Assembly: GCA_036381035.1 (NCBI GenBank) | Contig: DASVDQ010000046.1 | Span: 1-38,432, forward strand | DNA length: 38,432 nt | DNA from: Trueperaceae bacterium | GTDB taxonomy: Bacteria > Deinococcota > Deinococci > Deinococcales > Trueperaceae | Reading direction: 5' to 3' | Part shown: piece by piece, positions 23,502-31,027 of the stretch | Layout: the number at the start of each line of letters is the position of its first letter | Numbering within the stretch: position 1 is the first letter of the stretch | The notes under the pieces: model-generated | The model's database searches: none | What the model was told of the DNA's origin: nothing | What the model saw: the letters and a program-made list of their open reading frames with translations, nothing else | Made by a program: the position numbers and the translations under genes

Positions 23502-24395
23502 GTGCGCGTAGGCTTCGTCACGCAGCTCCTCTGGGACCGCTACGGGCCGTTCTGGAGGGACCTCGTCGCCGGCTGCGGCGCGGAGCCGCTGTTCCCCGAG
23601 GCCGGGGCCGTGCGCGAGGCGCTGGCCGCCCTCCCGGCGGACGCCGCGCCCTCGGCGTCGTTCCGCCTCGCCCTGGCCCAGGCGCTGGCGCTCGACGAGG
23701 CCGACCTGCTCGTCCTCCCGCGCCTCAACCCCGACGCGCCCAGCGAGCGCGGCGCCGCCCGCGACCGCTGGATCGCCGACCTGCCCGGCGCGCTGGTCGC
23801 GGCCCTGCCCAGCGGGGCGCGCTACGTGCCCGTGGCCGCCTACCCCGACCCGGCCGTCGAGTCGGACGCGGTCACGCTCCTCACCGAGCTGGTCCGCGGC
23901 GCCGCCGAGGTGGGCCGCGTGTGGGCGCGCTTCCGGGTCAGGGCGCAGCACCTGGCGGAGGGACGCGCCGAGGCGCACAGGGCGCCAGGCGCCGACCGCG
24001 CCGCCGCCCGGTCGTTCGCGCACGGCGACGCCGTCGTCTACCTGGCGCAGCCGTGGGTCATGACGCCGGAGGTCGCCCGCCGGCTGCGGGAGCGCGACGA
24101 GCGCGTCGTCACGCAGCTCGCCGTCGACCCGGCCAAGGCGCGCGAGGAGGGCTGGCGCTTCGACGAGAAGCTCGTGCACACGGACGCCGAGGTGCTGGGC
24201 GCCGCGCGGCTGCTGTCGCGACGCGCCGGCGCCTCCGAGGTGCGCCTCATCGTCGACGAGGGCTCCGACAGCGACGCCTGGCTGGCGCGCCGGCTCGAGC
24301 AGGTGGTGCGCCGACCCTTCGCGGCGCAGCCCTGGCCGGAGGCCCTGGGCGTGGAGGACCCGTTCGACGCCCTGCACGCGCTGCCGGTAGACTGA
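23502..24395 (+). CDS. Uncharacterised protein, possibly related to the DUF2229/HgdB-like group
   Basis: A 297-residue cytoplasmic protein that I cannot name with confidence. The opening VGFVTQLLWDRYGPFWRDLV and the following GAEPLFPE recall the N terminus of proteins related to 2-hydroxyacyl-CoA dehydratase subunits and activase-associated DUF2229 proteins. However, the conserved cysteines of those enzymes are missing; only one Cys (near residue 25) is seen. Further on are ADLLVLPRLNPDAPSERGAA, VVYLAQPWVMTPEVA and a C-terminal SEVRLIVDEGSDSDAWLARR. Alternating beta-alpha character suggests Rossmann-like domains. It follows the helicase gene by 115 bases but has its own promoter. Confidence 0.7.
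   Translation: MRVGFVTQLLWDRYGPFWRDLVAGCGAEPLFPEAGAVREALAALPADAAPSASFRLALAQALALDEADLLVLPRLNPDAPSERGAARDRWIADLPGALVAALPSGARYVPVAAYPDPAVESDAVTLLTELVRGAAEVGRVWARFRVRAQHLAEGRAEAHRAPGADRAAARSFAHGDAVVYLAQPWVMTPEVARRLRERDERVVTQLAVDPAKAREEGWRFDEKLVHTDAEVLGAARLLSRRAGASEVRLIVDEGSDSDAWLARRLEQVVRRPFAAQPWPEALGVEDPFDALHALPVD
24388..24393 (+). promoter_or_regulatory. -10 box inside the upstream gene for a leaderless mRNA
   Basis: TAGACT overlaps the last codons and stop of the upstream gene and is followed by seven bases and GTG 24401. The gap contains no Shine-Dalgarno sequence. Confidence 0.5.
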
Positions 24396-24400
24396 CCCGC

Positions 24401-24718
24401 GTGCACGTCCTGGTGACGGTCCTCGGGCTGGCGACCGCCGCCGTGAACGTCTTCGGCGCCTGGGCCGTGAGCCGGCGCCGCCCCCTCGTCTCCCGCCTGT
24501 TCATGCTCGCCGCGGCCGTCGTGACGGTGGCGTCAGTGGCCTACGCGTTCTCGTTCCGCGGCGCGTTCTGGCTGCTGCTCGCCGGCGCGGCGCTGACGTT
24601 CCTGTCCTCGCTCCTCAACGCGCGCCTCGTGCTCGGCGTCGTGGTGTGGCAGAACCACCTGGCGCGCGGTCTCGCGCTGGGCGGCCTCCTGGCCCTGGCG
24701 TGGTGGGCCCTGCCCTGA
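24401..24718 (+). CDS. Small four-helix membrane protein of unknown function
   Basis: Predicted 105-residue integral membrane protein. Hydrophobic helices are at about residues 3-23, 31-50, 53-70 and 86-103, with short basic connectors (SRRRPLVSR). No conserved catalytic motif is seen. The frame is open upstream within the previous gene, but GTG 24401 fits the promoter and begins just before the first helix. It follows the preceding gene by five bases. Confidence 0.7.
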   Translation: MHVLVTVLGLATAAVNVFGAWAVSRRRPLVSRLFMLAAAVVTVASVAYAFSFRGAFWLLLAGAALTFLSSLLNARLVLGVVVWQNHLARGLALGGLLALAWWALP

Positions 24719-24809
24719 GGCGCGCTCGGCGGCCACCGCGGCGGGCCCGACCGTGTACTCGTCCGGCGCCACGGTCTCATCGGCGCCCCCCTCGCCCTAC
24801 GCCTTGCCC

Positions 24810-24815
24810 TAGCCT
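24810..24815 (+). promoter_or_regulatory. -10 box for a leaderless SLH-like gene mRNA
   Basis: TAGCCT is followed by six bases and ATG 24822, again without a Shine-Dalgarno sequence. Confidence 0.6.
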
Positions 24816-24821
24816 TGGCGC

Positions 24822-25301
24822 ATGAGGACAGCGCTCGCCCTCCTGCTCGCCGCCTGGCTGAGCGCGGCCCGGGCCCAGGGAGGACCCGCCTTCGCCGACG
24901 TGCCGCCGTGCCACTGGGCCGCCGAGGCCGTGCAGCGCCTGGCCGGCACCGGCATCTTCATCGGGTTCCCGCCCGACGACGCCTACCTGAGCACGAACGC
25001 CCTGCGGCAGGTGTTCGAGGGCCTGCGCTGCGGCGACCCCGCCTGGAGCCTGCGCTTCATCGACGGCGGTCCCGAGGCGCTCCGCGAGCCCGGCCTGCCC
25101 GACCTGGAGGGGTTCGAGCTCGAGGTGCAGCCGGCCTTCATCGAGGCGGGCCGCGCCCGGCTCGCGTTCGCGCTCACCGCGGTGATAGACGGCCGGACCG
25201 AGGTGCGCGAGGGCGTCGTCGACGTGCGCCGCACGGACGCGGGCTGGCAGGTCGCCTACGCCGACCTGGCCGCCCTGGACCTGCCGATCTTCCCGCGCTG
25301 A
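24822..25301 (+). CDS. Secreted protein with one SLH-like domain
   Basis: A 159-residue exported protein. A signal peptide (about residues 1-18) ends SAARA. The mature N terminus FADVPPCHWAAEAVQRL followed by GIFIGFPPD has the form of a surface-layer homology domain (about 25-70), which usually binds cell-wall polymer. Two cysteines (in PPCHW and LRCGD) could form a disulfide. The remaining 80 residues are predicted beta strands ending LDLPIFPR, without a known family. A single SLH unit is fewer than the usual three, so it may instead bind an SLH partner or another envelope component. The last codons are echoed downstream of the stop. Confidence 0.75.
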   Translation: MRTALALLLAAWLSAARAQGGPAFADVPPCHWAAEAVQRLAGTGIFIGFPPDDAYLSTNALRQVFEGLRCGDPAWSLRFIDGGPEALREPGLPDLEGFELEVQPAFIEAGRARLAFALTAVIDGRTEVREGVVDVRRTDAGWQVAYADLAALDLPIFPR

Positions 25302-25349
25302 AGCGGCGCCGGCTCGACCTGGAGCGGCCGGTCTTCCCGCGTCGAGCGG
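25275..25349 (+). repeat. Imperfect duplication of the SLH-like gene 3' end
   Basis: The segment CTGGACCTG...ATCTTCCCGCGCTGAAGCGG (25275-25306) reappears as CTCGACCTGGAGCGGCCG followed by GTCTTCCCGCGTCGAGCGG (25313-25349), with a six-base insertion and a few substitutions. In translation LDLPIFPR is mirrored by LDLERPVFPR in another frame, beyond the stop. Confidence 0.6.
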
Positions 25350-25457
25350 ACGCGAGCGCGCGGTGAGGCAGCAGGTCCCCAGGCCCTGAGCCTCGCGCGC
25401 CGAGCGTCCGCCGGTTCGCTCGGCCCGGCGCCCGGCCGCACCGGCCGGGCCGCTGAG

Positions 25458-25463
25458 TAGCAT
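25458..25463 (+). promoter_or_regulatory. Candidate -10 box for the SARP-like regulator
   Basis: TAGCAT lies nine bases before ATG 25473. The gap GCGGAGACC includes a weak GGAG, so a very short leader or a leaderless transcript is possible. The preceding 150 bases (from 25302) hold the 3' echo repeat and no gene. Confidence 0.45.
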
Positions 25464-25472
25464 GCGGAGACC

Positions 25473-28400
25473 ATGGCCGCCACGCGAGTCCAGCTGCTGG
25501 GGCCACCGCGGGTGCTGCTCGGCTCCCGAAGCGTCGCCTTCGAGGCGGACAAGCGCTACCAGTGCCTCGGCTACCTGGCCTGGAAGGGCGATTGGGTGAG
25601 CCGCGACGAGCTGGCGTTCCTCTTCTGGCCCGATGTCGACACCGCCAGGTCCCGGCACAGCCTGCGGCAGCTCGTCAGGCGGGTCCGCGGGTTGCCGTGG
25701 GCGCCCGCCCTCGAGCCCGAGCGCGACCGCCTCCGCTGGCGCACGCGGACGGACGTGGGCGACCTGGTGCGGTACCTGGAGGAGCGCGACTACCAGAGCC
25801 TGCTCACGGCCTACCGCGGCGACCTGCTCGAGGGCATGGCGAGCGGCGACGGCGGCGAGTTCACCTCCTGGCTGGAGCAGGAGCGCGAGCACCTGCGGAC
25901 GGCCTGGCGTCGCGCCCTGTTCGGTCACGCCCGCGAGCTCGAGGCGGCGGTGAGGCTCGACCGGGCCGTCGGCGTCATGGAGGTGCTGCTGGCCCGTGAC
26001 CCGCTGGACGAGGACGCCGTCCGCGCGCTGCTGCGGCTCGGCCTGCGCCTGCGGGACCGCCGCGGGGTGATGGACGCGTACGGCGCCTTCGCCGAGCGGC
26101 TGAGGGCGGAGCTCGACCTCGCTCCCACGGCGGAGACCCAGCGCCTGGCCGAGGCGCTGCGGGCGGCGGGTCCCCCAGCCCCTCGCCCGCGGCCGTCGAC
26201 GGCGGAGACCGGGGGGACCGACCGCCCCTCCCTGCCGCGCGCCTTGACCAGCTTCGTCGGCAGGGAGGCGGAGCTGGCCGAGGTCACTCGGCTCCTCGCC
26301 CGGCCGGAGTGCAGGCTGGTCACGCTGACGGGTTTCGGCGGCGCGGGGAAGACCCGCCTGGCACTGCGCGTCGCCGAGTCCCTCGGTCAGCACTACCCAG
26401 ACGGCGTGGCGTTCGTCGACCTCACCGCGCTCGAGCGCGCGGAAGCCGTGCCCGCCGCCATCGCGGGCAGCCTGCGGCTCGCTCTCGAGGGCCGCGCCGA
26501 GCCGCTGGCGGAGCTGGCTCGGAGCTTGGGGGACGGACGTCTGCTGGTGGTGCTCGACGCCTTCGAGCACGTCGTCGTAGGCGCCGCGCTCGTGGCTGAC
26601 CTGTTGGAGGCCTGCCCCGGCCTCGACCTGCTCGTCACCTCGAGGGTGCGGCTCGGGCTAGGGGCGGAGTGGGTACTGCCGCTCGGCGGGCTGAGCTTCC
26701 CGCCGGACCTCGATGTCGGCCTCGCGGACGCGCTCGTCTCCGACGCCGTGCGGCTGCTGGTGGAACGCGCCCGCCGTATGCGGCCCGGCTTCGCGCTGAG
26801 CGAGGCGGACGTGGCGGACGCCCTGAGGCTATGTCGGCTCGTGGACGGTTCGCCCCTCGCCCTGGAGATGGCCGCGGTGTGGCTGCGGGCCCTCACCCTG
26901 ACCGAGGTCGTGAGCGAGATCGGGAAGGACATCGATTTCCTGCGGGACGCCGAGGGGTCCGACCGCCAGCGGAGCCTGCGCGCGGTCTTCGAGCACTCGT
27001 GGAGGCTGTTGGGGCCCGCCGAGAGGCGGGCCCTCCGCGCGCTCTCCGTGTTCCGGGGCGGCTTCTCGAGGGAGGCGTCAGCGGTGGTCGCCGGCGCGCC
27101 CACCGCCGTGCTGGCCGCCCTGATCGACAAGTCGCTCGTGCGCATGACGCCCGACGGGCGCTACGACCTCCACCCGTTGGTGCGCCGGTACGCGCTGGCG
27201 AAGCTGGCGGAGGCGCCGGGAGGGACAGAGGAGGCGGAGTGCCGCCACGCCGAGTACTACGGCCGGCTGCTCGCGCGGCTCGAGGCGGAGGCGGGCTCCC
27301 CGTCCCACGCTACGGCGCTCCGCGTCTTCGAGAAGGAGCTCGAGAACGTGCGCGCCGCTTGGCGCTTCTTCTGCCGTAGGCCGAGACATGGCGAGCTGAG
27401 GCGGCTCACCTGGCTCCTGCGGCTGTTGTTCGACGGCACGAGGCGCTACCGCGAGGGCGCGCAGCTCATGGAGCTAGCGCTCGACGAGCTGGGAGCGGAC
27501 GAGGCGCACGCGCCCCTCGTGGGGACCGTGCAGACCAACCAGGCCTGGCTGTACTACCGCATGGGGATGCACCGGGATGCCGCCGCGCTGGCCGACAGCG
27601 GGCTCGGCAAGCTCGCGGCGCGGCGCGACCGACGGGAGGCCAGGACGGGCCTCAACGTCCTCGGTGCGATAGCGTTCGCGCGCGGGGACCACGCCGCGGC
27701 GAAGGCCCGCTGGTCCGAGGCGTTGAGCCTCTCCGCAGGCTCGCCGAGGGCGAGGGCTGCCTTCCTCAACAACGTGGCCTTGGCGGAGGAGGGCCTCGGC
27801 GAGTACCGGGAGGCCAGGGAGCACCTGGAGGCCGCGCTGGACCTCAACCGGCGCCTCGGGGACAGGGCGCGCATCGCCAACAACCTCAACGCGTTGGCCG
27901 AGCTCCTGCTCGAGCTCGGCGACGCGCGCGCGGCCGCCGAGACCTTCGACGCGGCCCTCGAGACCGCGGAGGAGTTCGACCACAGGCAGGCGCTACCCCA
28001 CGTGCTCCACGGTCTCGGCAGGGCACATGACCTGCTGGGCCATCCGCGCCGGGCCTGGCGCTACAGCGACCGCGCCGTGACGCTGTTCCGGCAGGGTGAC
28101 GAGCGCCCCGCGCTGGGCCTGGCCCTGAGCGACCGTGGGCGAGCGGCGATCGGCATCGGCGACCTGGAGGCGGCCGGGGCCAGCATCGGCGAGGGCCTGG
28201 AGCTGGCCGTCGCCGGCGAGAGCGCGCCTGACATGCTCGCGGGTCTGGCGGCGGCGGCCGAGCTGCACCTGGCCCTGGCGCGGCCCGCCGAGGCGGTACC
28301 GCTCCTCGGCGTCGTGGCCTCGCACCCGAACGCCAGGCGCTCCGACCGGGAGCTGGCCCAGCGCCTGTTGAGTGAGCTGGGGGCCGGCGCCCCCTCTGGC

Positions 28401-28487
28401 TCGGGGCTCGACCCGGCCCCCGACCTGAGGCGCCGCGCGCTCGAGCAGTCGCGACGCGTGCGGCGCCTCGGCGCGGCGGCTAGTTGA
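25473..28487 (+). CDS. SARP/AfsR-like transcriptional regulator with NTPase and TPR domains
   Basis: Large (1004-residue) cytoplasmic regulator of the STAND type. Residues 4-75 look like an OmpR-type winged helix of the SARP group (VQLLGPPRVLLGSRSVAFEA, then WVSRDELAFLFWPDVDTARS). A bacterial transcriptional activation domain follows (about 95-235). FVGREAELAEVTRLL introduces an NB-ARC-like ATPase with Walker A GFGGAGKTRL (Lys293) and a Walker B-like LLVVLDAFEHV. After a winged-helix-like region (about 490-600) come many TPR units (about 640-980, for example RARAAFLNNVALAEEGLGEY). Such proteins activate neighbouring genes upon ligand or nucleotide binding. Its stop overlaps the opposite subtilase gene by eight bases. 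Targets are unknown. Confidence 0.88.
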   Translation: MAATRVQLLGPPRVLLGSRSVAFEADKRYQCLGYLAWKGDWVSRDELAFLFWPDVDTARSRHSLRQLVRRVRGLPWAPALEPERDRLRWRTRTDVGDLVRYLEERDYQSLLTAYRGDLLEGMASGDGGEFTSWLEQEREHLRTAWRRALFGHARELEAAVRLDRAVGVMEVLLARDPLDEDAVRALLRLGLRLRDRRGVMDAYGAFAERLRAELDLAPTAETQRLAEALRAAGPPAPRPRPSTAETGGTDRPSLPRALTSFVGREAELAEVTRLLARPECRLVTLTGFGGAGKTRLALRVAESLGQHYPDGVAFVDLTALERAEAVPAAIAGSLRLALEGRAEPLAELARSLGDGRLLVVLDAFEHVVVGAALVADLLEACPGLDLLVTSRVRLGLGAEWVLPLGGLSFPPDLDVGLADALVSDAVRLLVERARRMRPGFALSEADVADALRLCRLVDGSPLALEMAAVWLRALTLTEVVSEIGKDIDFLRDAEGSDRQRSLRAVFEHSWRLLGPAERRALRALSVFRGGFSREASAVVAGAPTAVLAALIDKSLVRMTPDGRYDLHPLVRRYALAKLAEAPGGTEEAECRHAEYYGRLLARLEAEAGSPSHATALRVFEKELENVRAAWRFFCRRPRHGELRRLTWLLRLLFDGTRRYREGAQLMELALDELGADEAHAPLVGTVQTNQAWLYYRMGMHRDAAALADSGLGKLAARRDRREARTGLNVLGAIAFARGDHAAAKARWSEALSLSAGSPRARAAFLNNVALAEEGLGEYREAREHLEAALDLNRRLGDRARIANNLNALAELLLELGDARAAAETFDAALETAEEFDHRQALPHVLHGLGRAHDLLGHPRRAWRYSDRAVTLFRQGDERPALGLALSDRGRAAIGIGDLEAAGASIGEGLELAVAGESAPDMLAGLAAAAELHLALARPAEAVPLLGVVASHPNARRSDRELAQRLLSELGAGAPSGSGLDPAPDLRRRALEQSRRVRRLGAAAS

Positions 28488-30924
28488 CGATCGTCGTCGT
28501 CAGGATCACGAAGTCCGAGCCGGTGTTGTCCTCGTCGTCGGTGACGCTCAGACGCAGTTGGATGGAGTGGAAGCCCTCGCCGAGCTCGCCGAAGTCGAAC
28601 GTCCCCGAAGGGGACCAGTCGAGGTCCGCGCCGCTCCCCACGGCCACGGGCTCGCCGCCGTCCAGGCTCGCGCTCCACTCGAAGCTCAGTGGCGTGTCGC
28701 CCTCGGGATCGGTCGCCGTGCCCACCAGGGCGAGGTCTCCCGACAGTGGGATGTCCGCTCCGTTCTCCGGGCTGGTGATGCGCACGAAGGGCGGGAGGTT
28801 AGCCGGCGGGTCCACGACGTCGACCGTCACGCTGTCGACGCCGCTCGCTCCCTGCGGGTCGGTCCCGGTCACGGTGATCGTGCGGGTCCCGCTGTCGTCG
28901 AGGGACACCTCCAGCTCGCAGCCGGTCTGCGGGAAGGGGTCGCTCGGGAAGCTGCTCGTCCAGGTGAGGGCCGCGCAGGGGAGCTCCCCGCCGGGCTCGT
29001 TGAGGTCGTCGGCGCTGGCGCGGATGACGACCGCGGCGGTGCGGAAGATCTCGGCGCCTTCCACGGGCTTGGTGATGGCCACGGTCGGCGGGGCGTTCAC
29101 GACCACGAGCGTGAAGCTCACGCTCGAGGTCGCCCCGCCCTCGTCCTCGGCGGTCACCACGATCGTGCGGCTGCCCACTGAGTCGAAGACGTGCTGGACG
29201 GCGGTGCCGGTCCCCAGGAGGCCGTCGGCTTCGGACCGCCACTCGATGGTGCAGCAGCCGTTCCCGTCCTCCAGGTCGTTCGCCGTGGCGCTCAGGTTCA
29301 CCGGTAGGTTCAGGCCGCGCTCCACGGTGCCTCCGTCGTCCACGCCGAAGACCTCGAGGCGTGGCGGCACGTTGCCGAGCGCCGTCAGCACCGCCCCCAG
29401 CGCGTTCACGTAGCGCTTCACGTTCGGGTCCGGGCTATCGTGCGCCGTCTGCATGAGGATCTCCTCGACGCCGTCGGCGCCCAAGGAGGGGTCGGCGGCC
29501 CAGATCAGCGCCGCGACCCCGGCCACGAAGGGTGACGAGTAGCTGGTGCCGTTCCTCGCCCTGGCTTGGTTGCCCGGCGCAGCCGGGTTGGGACCGAGCC
29601 AGAGCGTGTAGGGAGCGAAGATGTCCACCTGCTCGTCGCCGTAGTTCGACTTGGGGTGCCTGGTCTTCGCGTTGCCGCGGATGCCGCCGACGCAGATGAC
29701 GCCGGCGTTCTCGCACGGCGTGTGCCAGGCCCTCTCCCAGCCGAGGCACGCGCCGAGCACGCAGCGCTCGGCGTCGACGTCCTCGCCCGAGTTGCCCGCC
29801 GACGCGAACAGGAGCATGCCCGTGGTGCGGAAGAGCGCCGTCGCCGCCTCGAACGGCAGTACGCTCCACGCCAGGTAGTCGGGCACCGGCGCACCGCAGC
29901 TCATGTTGGCGATGTCGGCGCCGAAGGCCTTGGCCTCGCCGAGGGCGACGATGAGGGTGAACATGTCGCAGAACGTGAAGACGAGGATGGGGTGGGCCAC
30001 CGGGCCCGCCGGCCCCGAGCTGCCGTAGCCGTTGTCCGGCAGGGCGAAGGCCGCGCTCGCCACGTTGGTGCCGTGCCAAGGGCACGAGTTCCCGCCGGCG
30101 CAGTCGACCAGGTTCTCTGTGCCGATGGGGTTGAACAGGGGCACGTTGGGGATGGCCTGCCAGCCGGCCGGGAAGTCCTCGTCGGGCTCGAACCCCATGT
30201 CGAGGACGGCGATGCCCACCTCCTCGTCGAGCCTGCCCGCGAACTCGAGCGCTCGCCACGCCTCGGCCACGCCGATCTCGAGCACGCTGGTGAACGAGCC
30301 GCCGGTGGCGTTGTGCGAGGGCCAGGTGAACGCGTTGGGGTCGTAGGCCACGCCGGCCACCGTCTTGTCGGCGCTGGGAGCCTCGACGGAGGACCTGTCC
30401 GAGAACTCCGCGCCGCTGCCCAGCCAGTTGATGCCGAGCTGCAGGCCGTTCGCGGCCTCCCGGGCGCCCGCCGCGAGCAGGTCGAGGCCGGCCTCGCTCG
30501 ACACCCGATGGTCGCCCGTCGCGTTGGGGTCTAGGGTGCGCAGGTCCTCGGCGAGCAGGGACGGGTCGGCCGCCGAGGCGTCGACACGCACCAGGTACTG
30601 CGGTGCCAGGCCGCTCATGCCGTGTTCGCTCGGGTCGAACGAGAGGAGCACCTCGCCGTGCCAGCGAGCCAGGAAGGCGTCGAGCTCCGCCGGGTCGGCC
30701 GTGGAGAGCCACAGCTCGTTCTCCACGAAGCTCGCTCGCGTATCCGCCGGCCCGGTCACGGTCGCGATGGGACGCGTCTCGCCCTCGTCGAAGCCCGGCA
30801 GCTCGGCCAAGGGCGGTGCCAGGCTGGGGTCCACCGACAGGCTCGGGGGCGCCAGCGGTGGCGTCTGCGGGCCGCACGCGCTCAGAGCGGACAGCGCCAG
30901 GCACATGCTCAGGACCTTCTTCAC
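28480..30924 (-). CDS. Secreted subtilisin-like (S8) serine protease lipoprotein with Ig-like domains
   Basis: An 814-residue surface protease. The N terminus VKKVLSMCLALSALSAC is a lipoprotein signal peptide with lipobox LSAC, so the mature protein should be membrane-anchored through Cys17. A proregion (about 20-190) precedes the S8 domain. The triad is Asp242 (AVLDMGFEP), His284 (CPWHGTNVASAA) and Ser461 (NGTSYSSPFVAGVAALI), with oxyanion Asn378 (FASAGNSGED); all are intact. Several cysteine pairs in the catalytic domain suggest disulfides. Three Ig/PKD-like domains follow (about 525-610, 615-710, 715-814), two introduced by NAPPTVAIT and NLPPFVRIT. GTG 30924 is chosen because AAGGAG precedes it; the frame is open further upstream. 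Confidence 0.92.
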   Translation of the reverse strand: MKKVLSMCLALSALSACGPQTPPLAPPSLSVDPSLAPPLAELPGFDEGETRPIATVTGPADTRASFVENELWLSTADPAELDAFLARWHGEVLLSFDPSEHGMSGLAPQYLVRVDASAADPSLLAEDLRTLDPNATGDHRVSSEAGLDLLAAGAREAANGLQLGINWLGSGAEFSDRSSVEAPSADKTVAGVAYDPNAFTWPSHNATGGSFTSVLEIGVAEAWRALEFAGRLDEEVGIAVLDMGFEPDEDFPAGWQAIPNVPLFNPIGTENLVDCAGGNSCPWHGTNVASAAFALPDNGYGSSGPAGPVAHPILVFTFCDMFTLIVALGEAKAFGADIANMSCGAPVPDYLAWSVLPFEAATALFRTTGMLLFASAGNSGEDVDAERCVLGACLGWERAWHTPCENAGVICVGGIRGNAKTRHPKSNYGDEQVDIFAPYTLWLGPNPAAPGNQARARNGTSYSSPFVAGVAALIWAADPSLGADGVEEILMQTAHDSPDPNVKRYVNALGAVLTALGNVPPRLEVFGVDDGGTVERGLNLPVNLSATANDLEDGNGCCTIEWRSEADGLLGTGTAVQHVFDSVGSRTIVVTAEDEGGATSSVSFTLVVVNAPPTVAITKPVEGAEIFRTAAVVIRASADDLNEPGGELPCAALTWTSSFPSDPFPQTGCELEVSLDDSGTRTITVTGTDPQGASGVDSVTVDVVDPPANLPPFVRITSPENGADIPLSGDLALVGTATDPEGDTPLSFEWSASLDGGEPVAVGSGADLDWSPSGTFDFGELGEGFHSIQLRLSVTDDEDNTGSDFVILTTTIVN

Positions 30925-31027
30925 GAGGTGCTCCTTCCGCCCGTGGCTTCCCGCGGCCGGGACCTCTGGTGCCGGCGGCGCGGCCGCCCCGCGTCGGCGG
31001 TGGCCGCGCTGGGGACGCCCGGGAACG

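Noticed and set aside
29435-30904. Arg-rich minus-strand frame of 489 codons over the subtilase gene
   Set aside because: It lies in another frame of the subtilase gene, which keeps an intact catalytic triad, so this one is a shadow.
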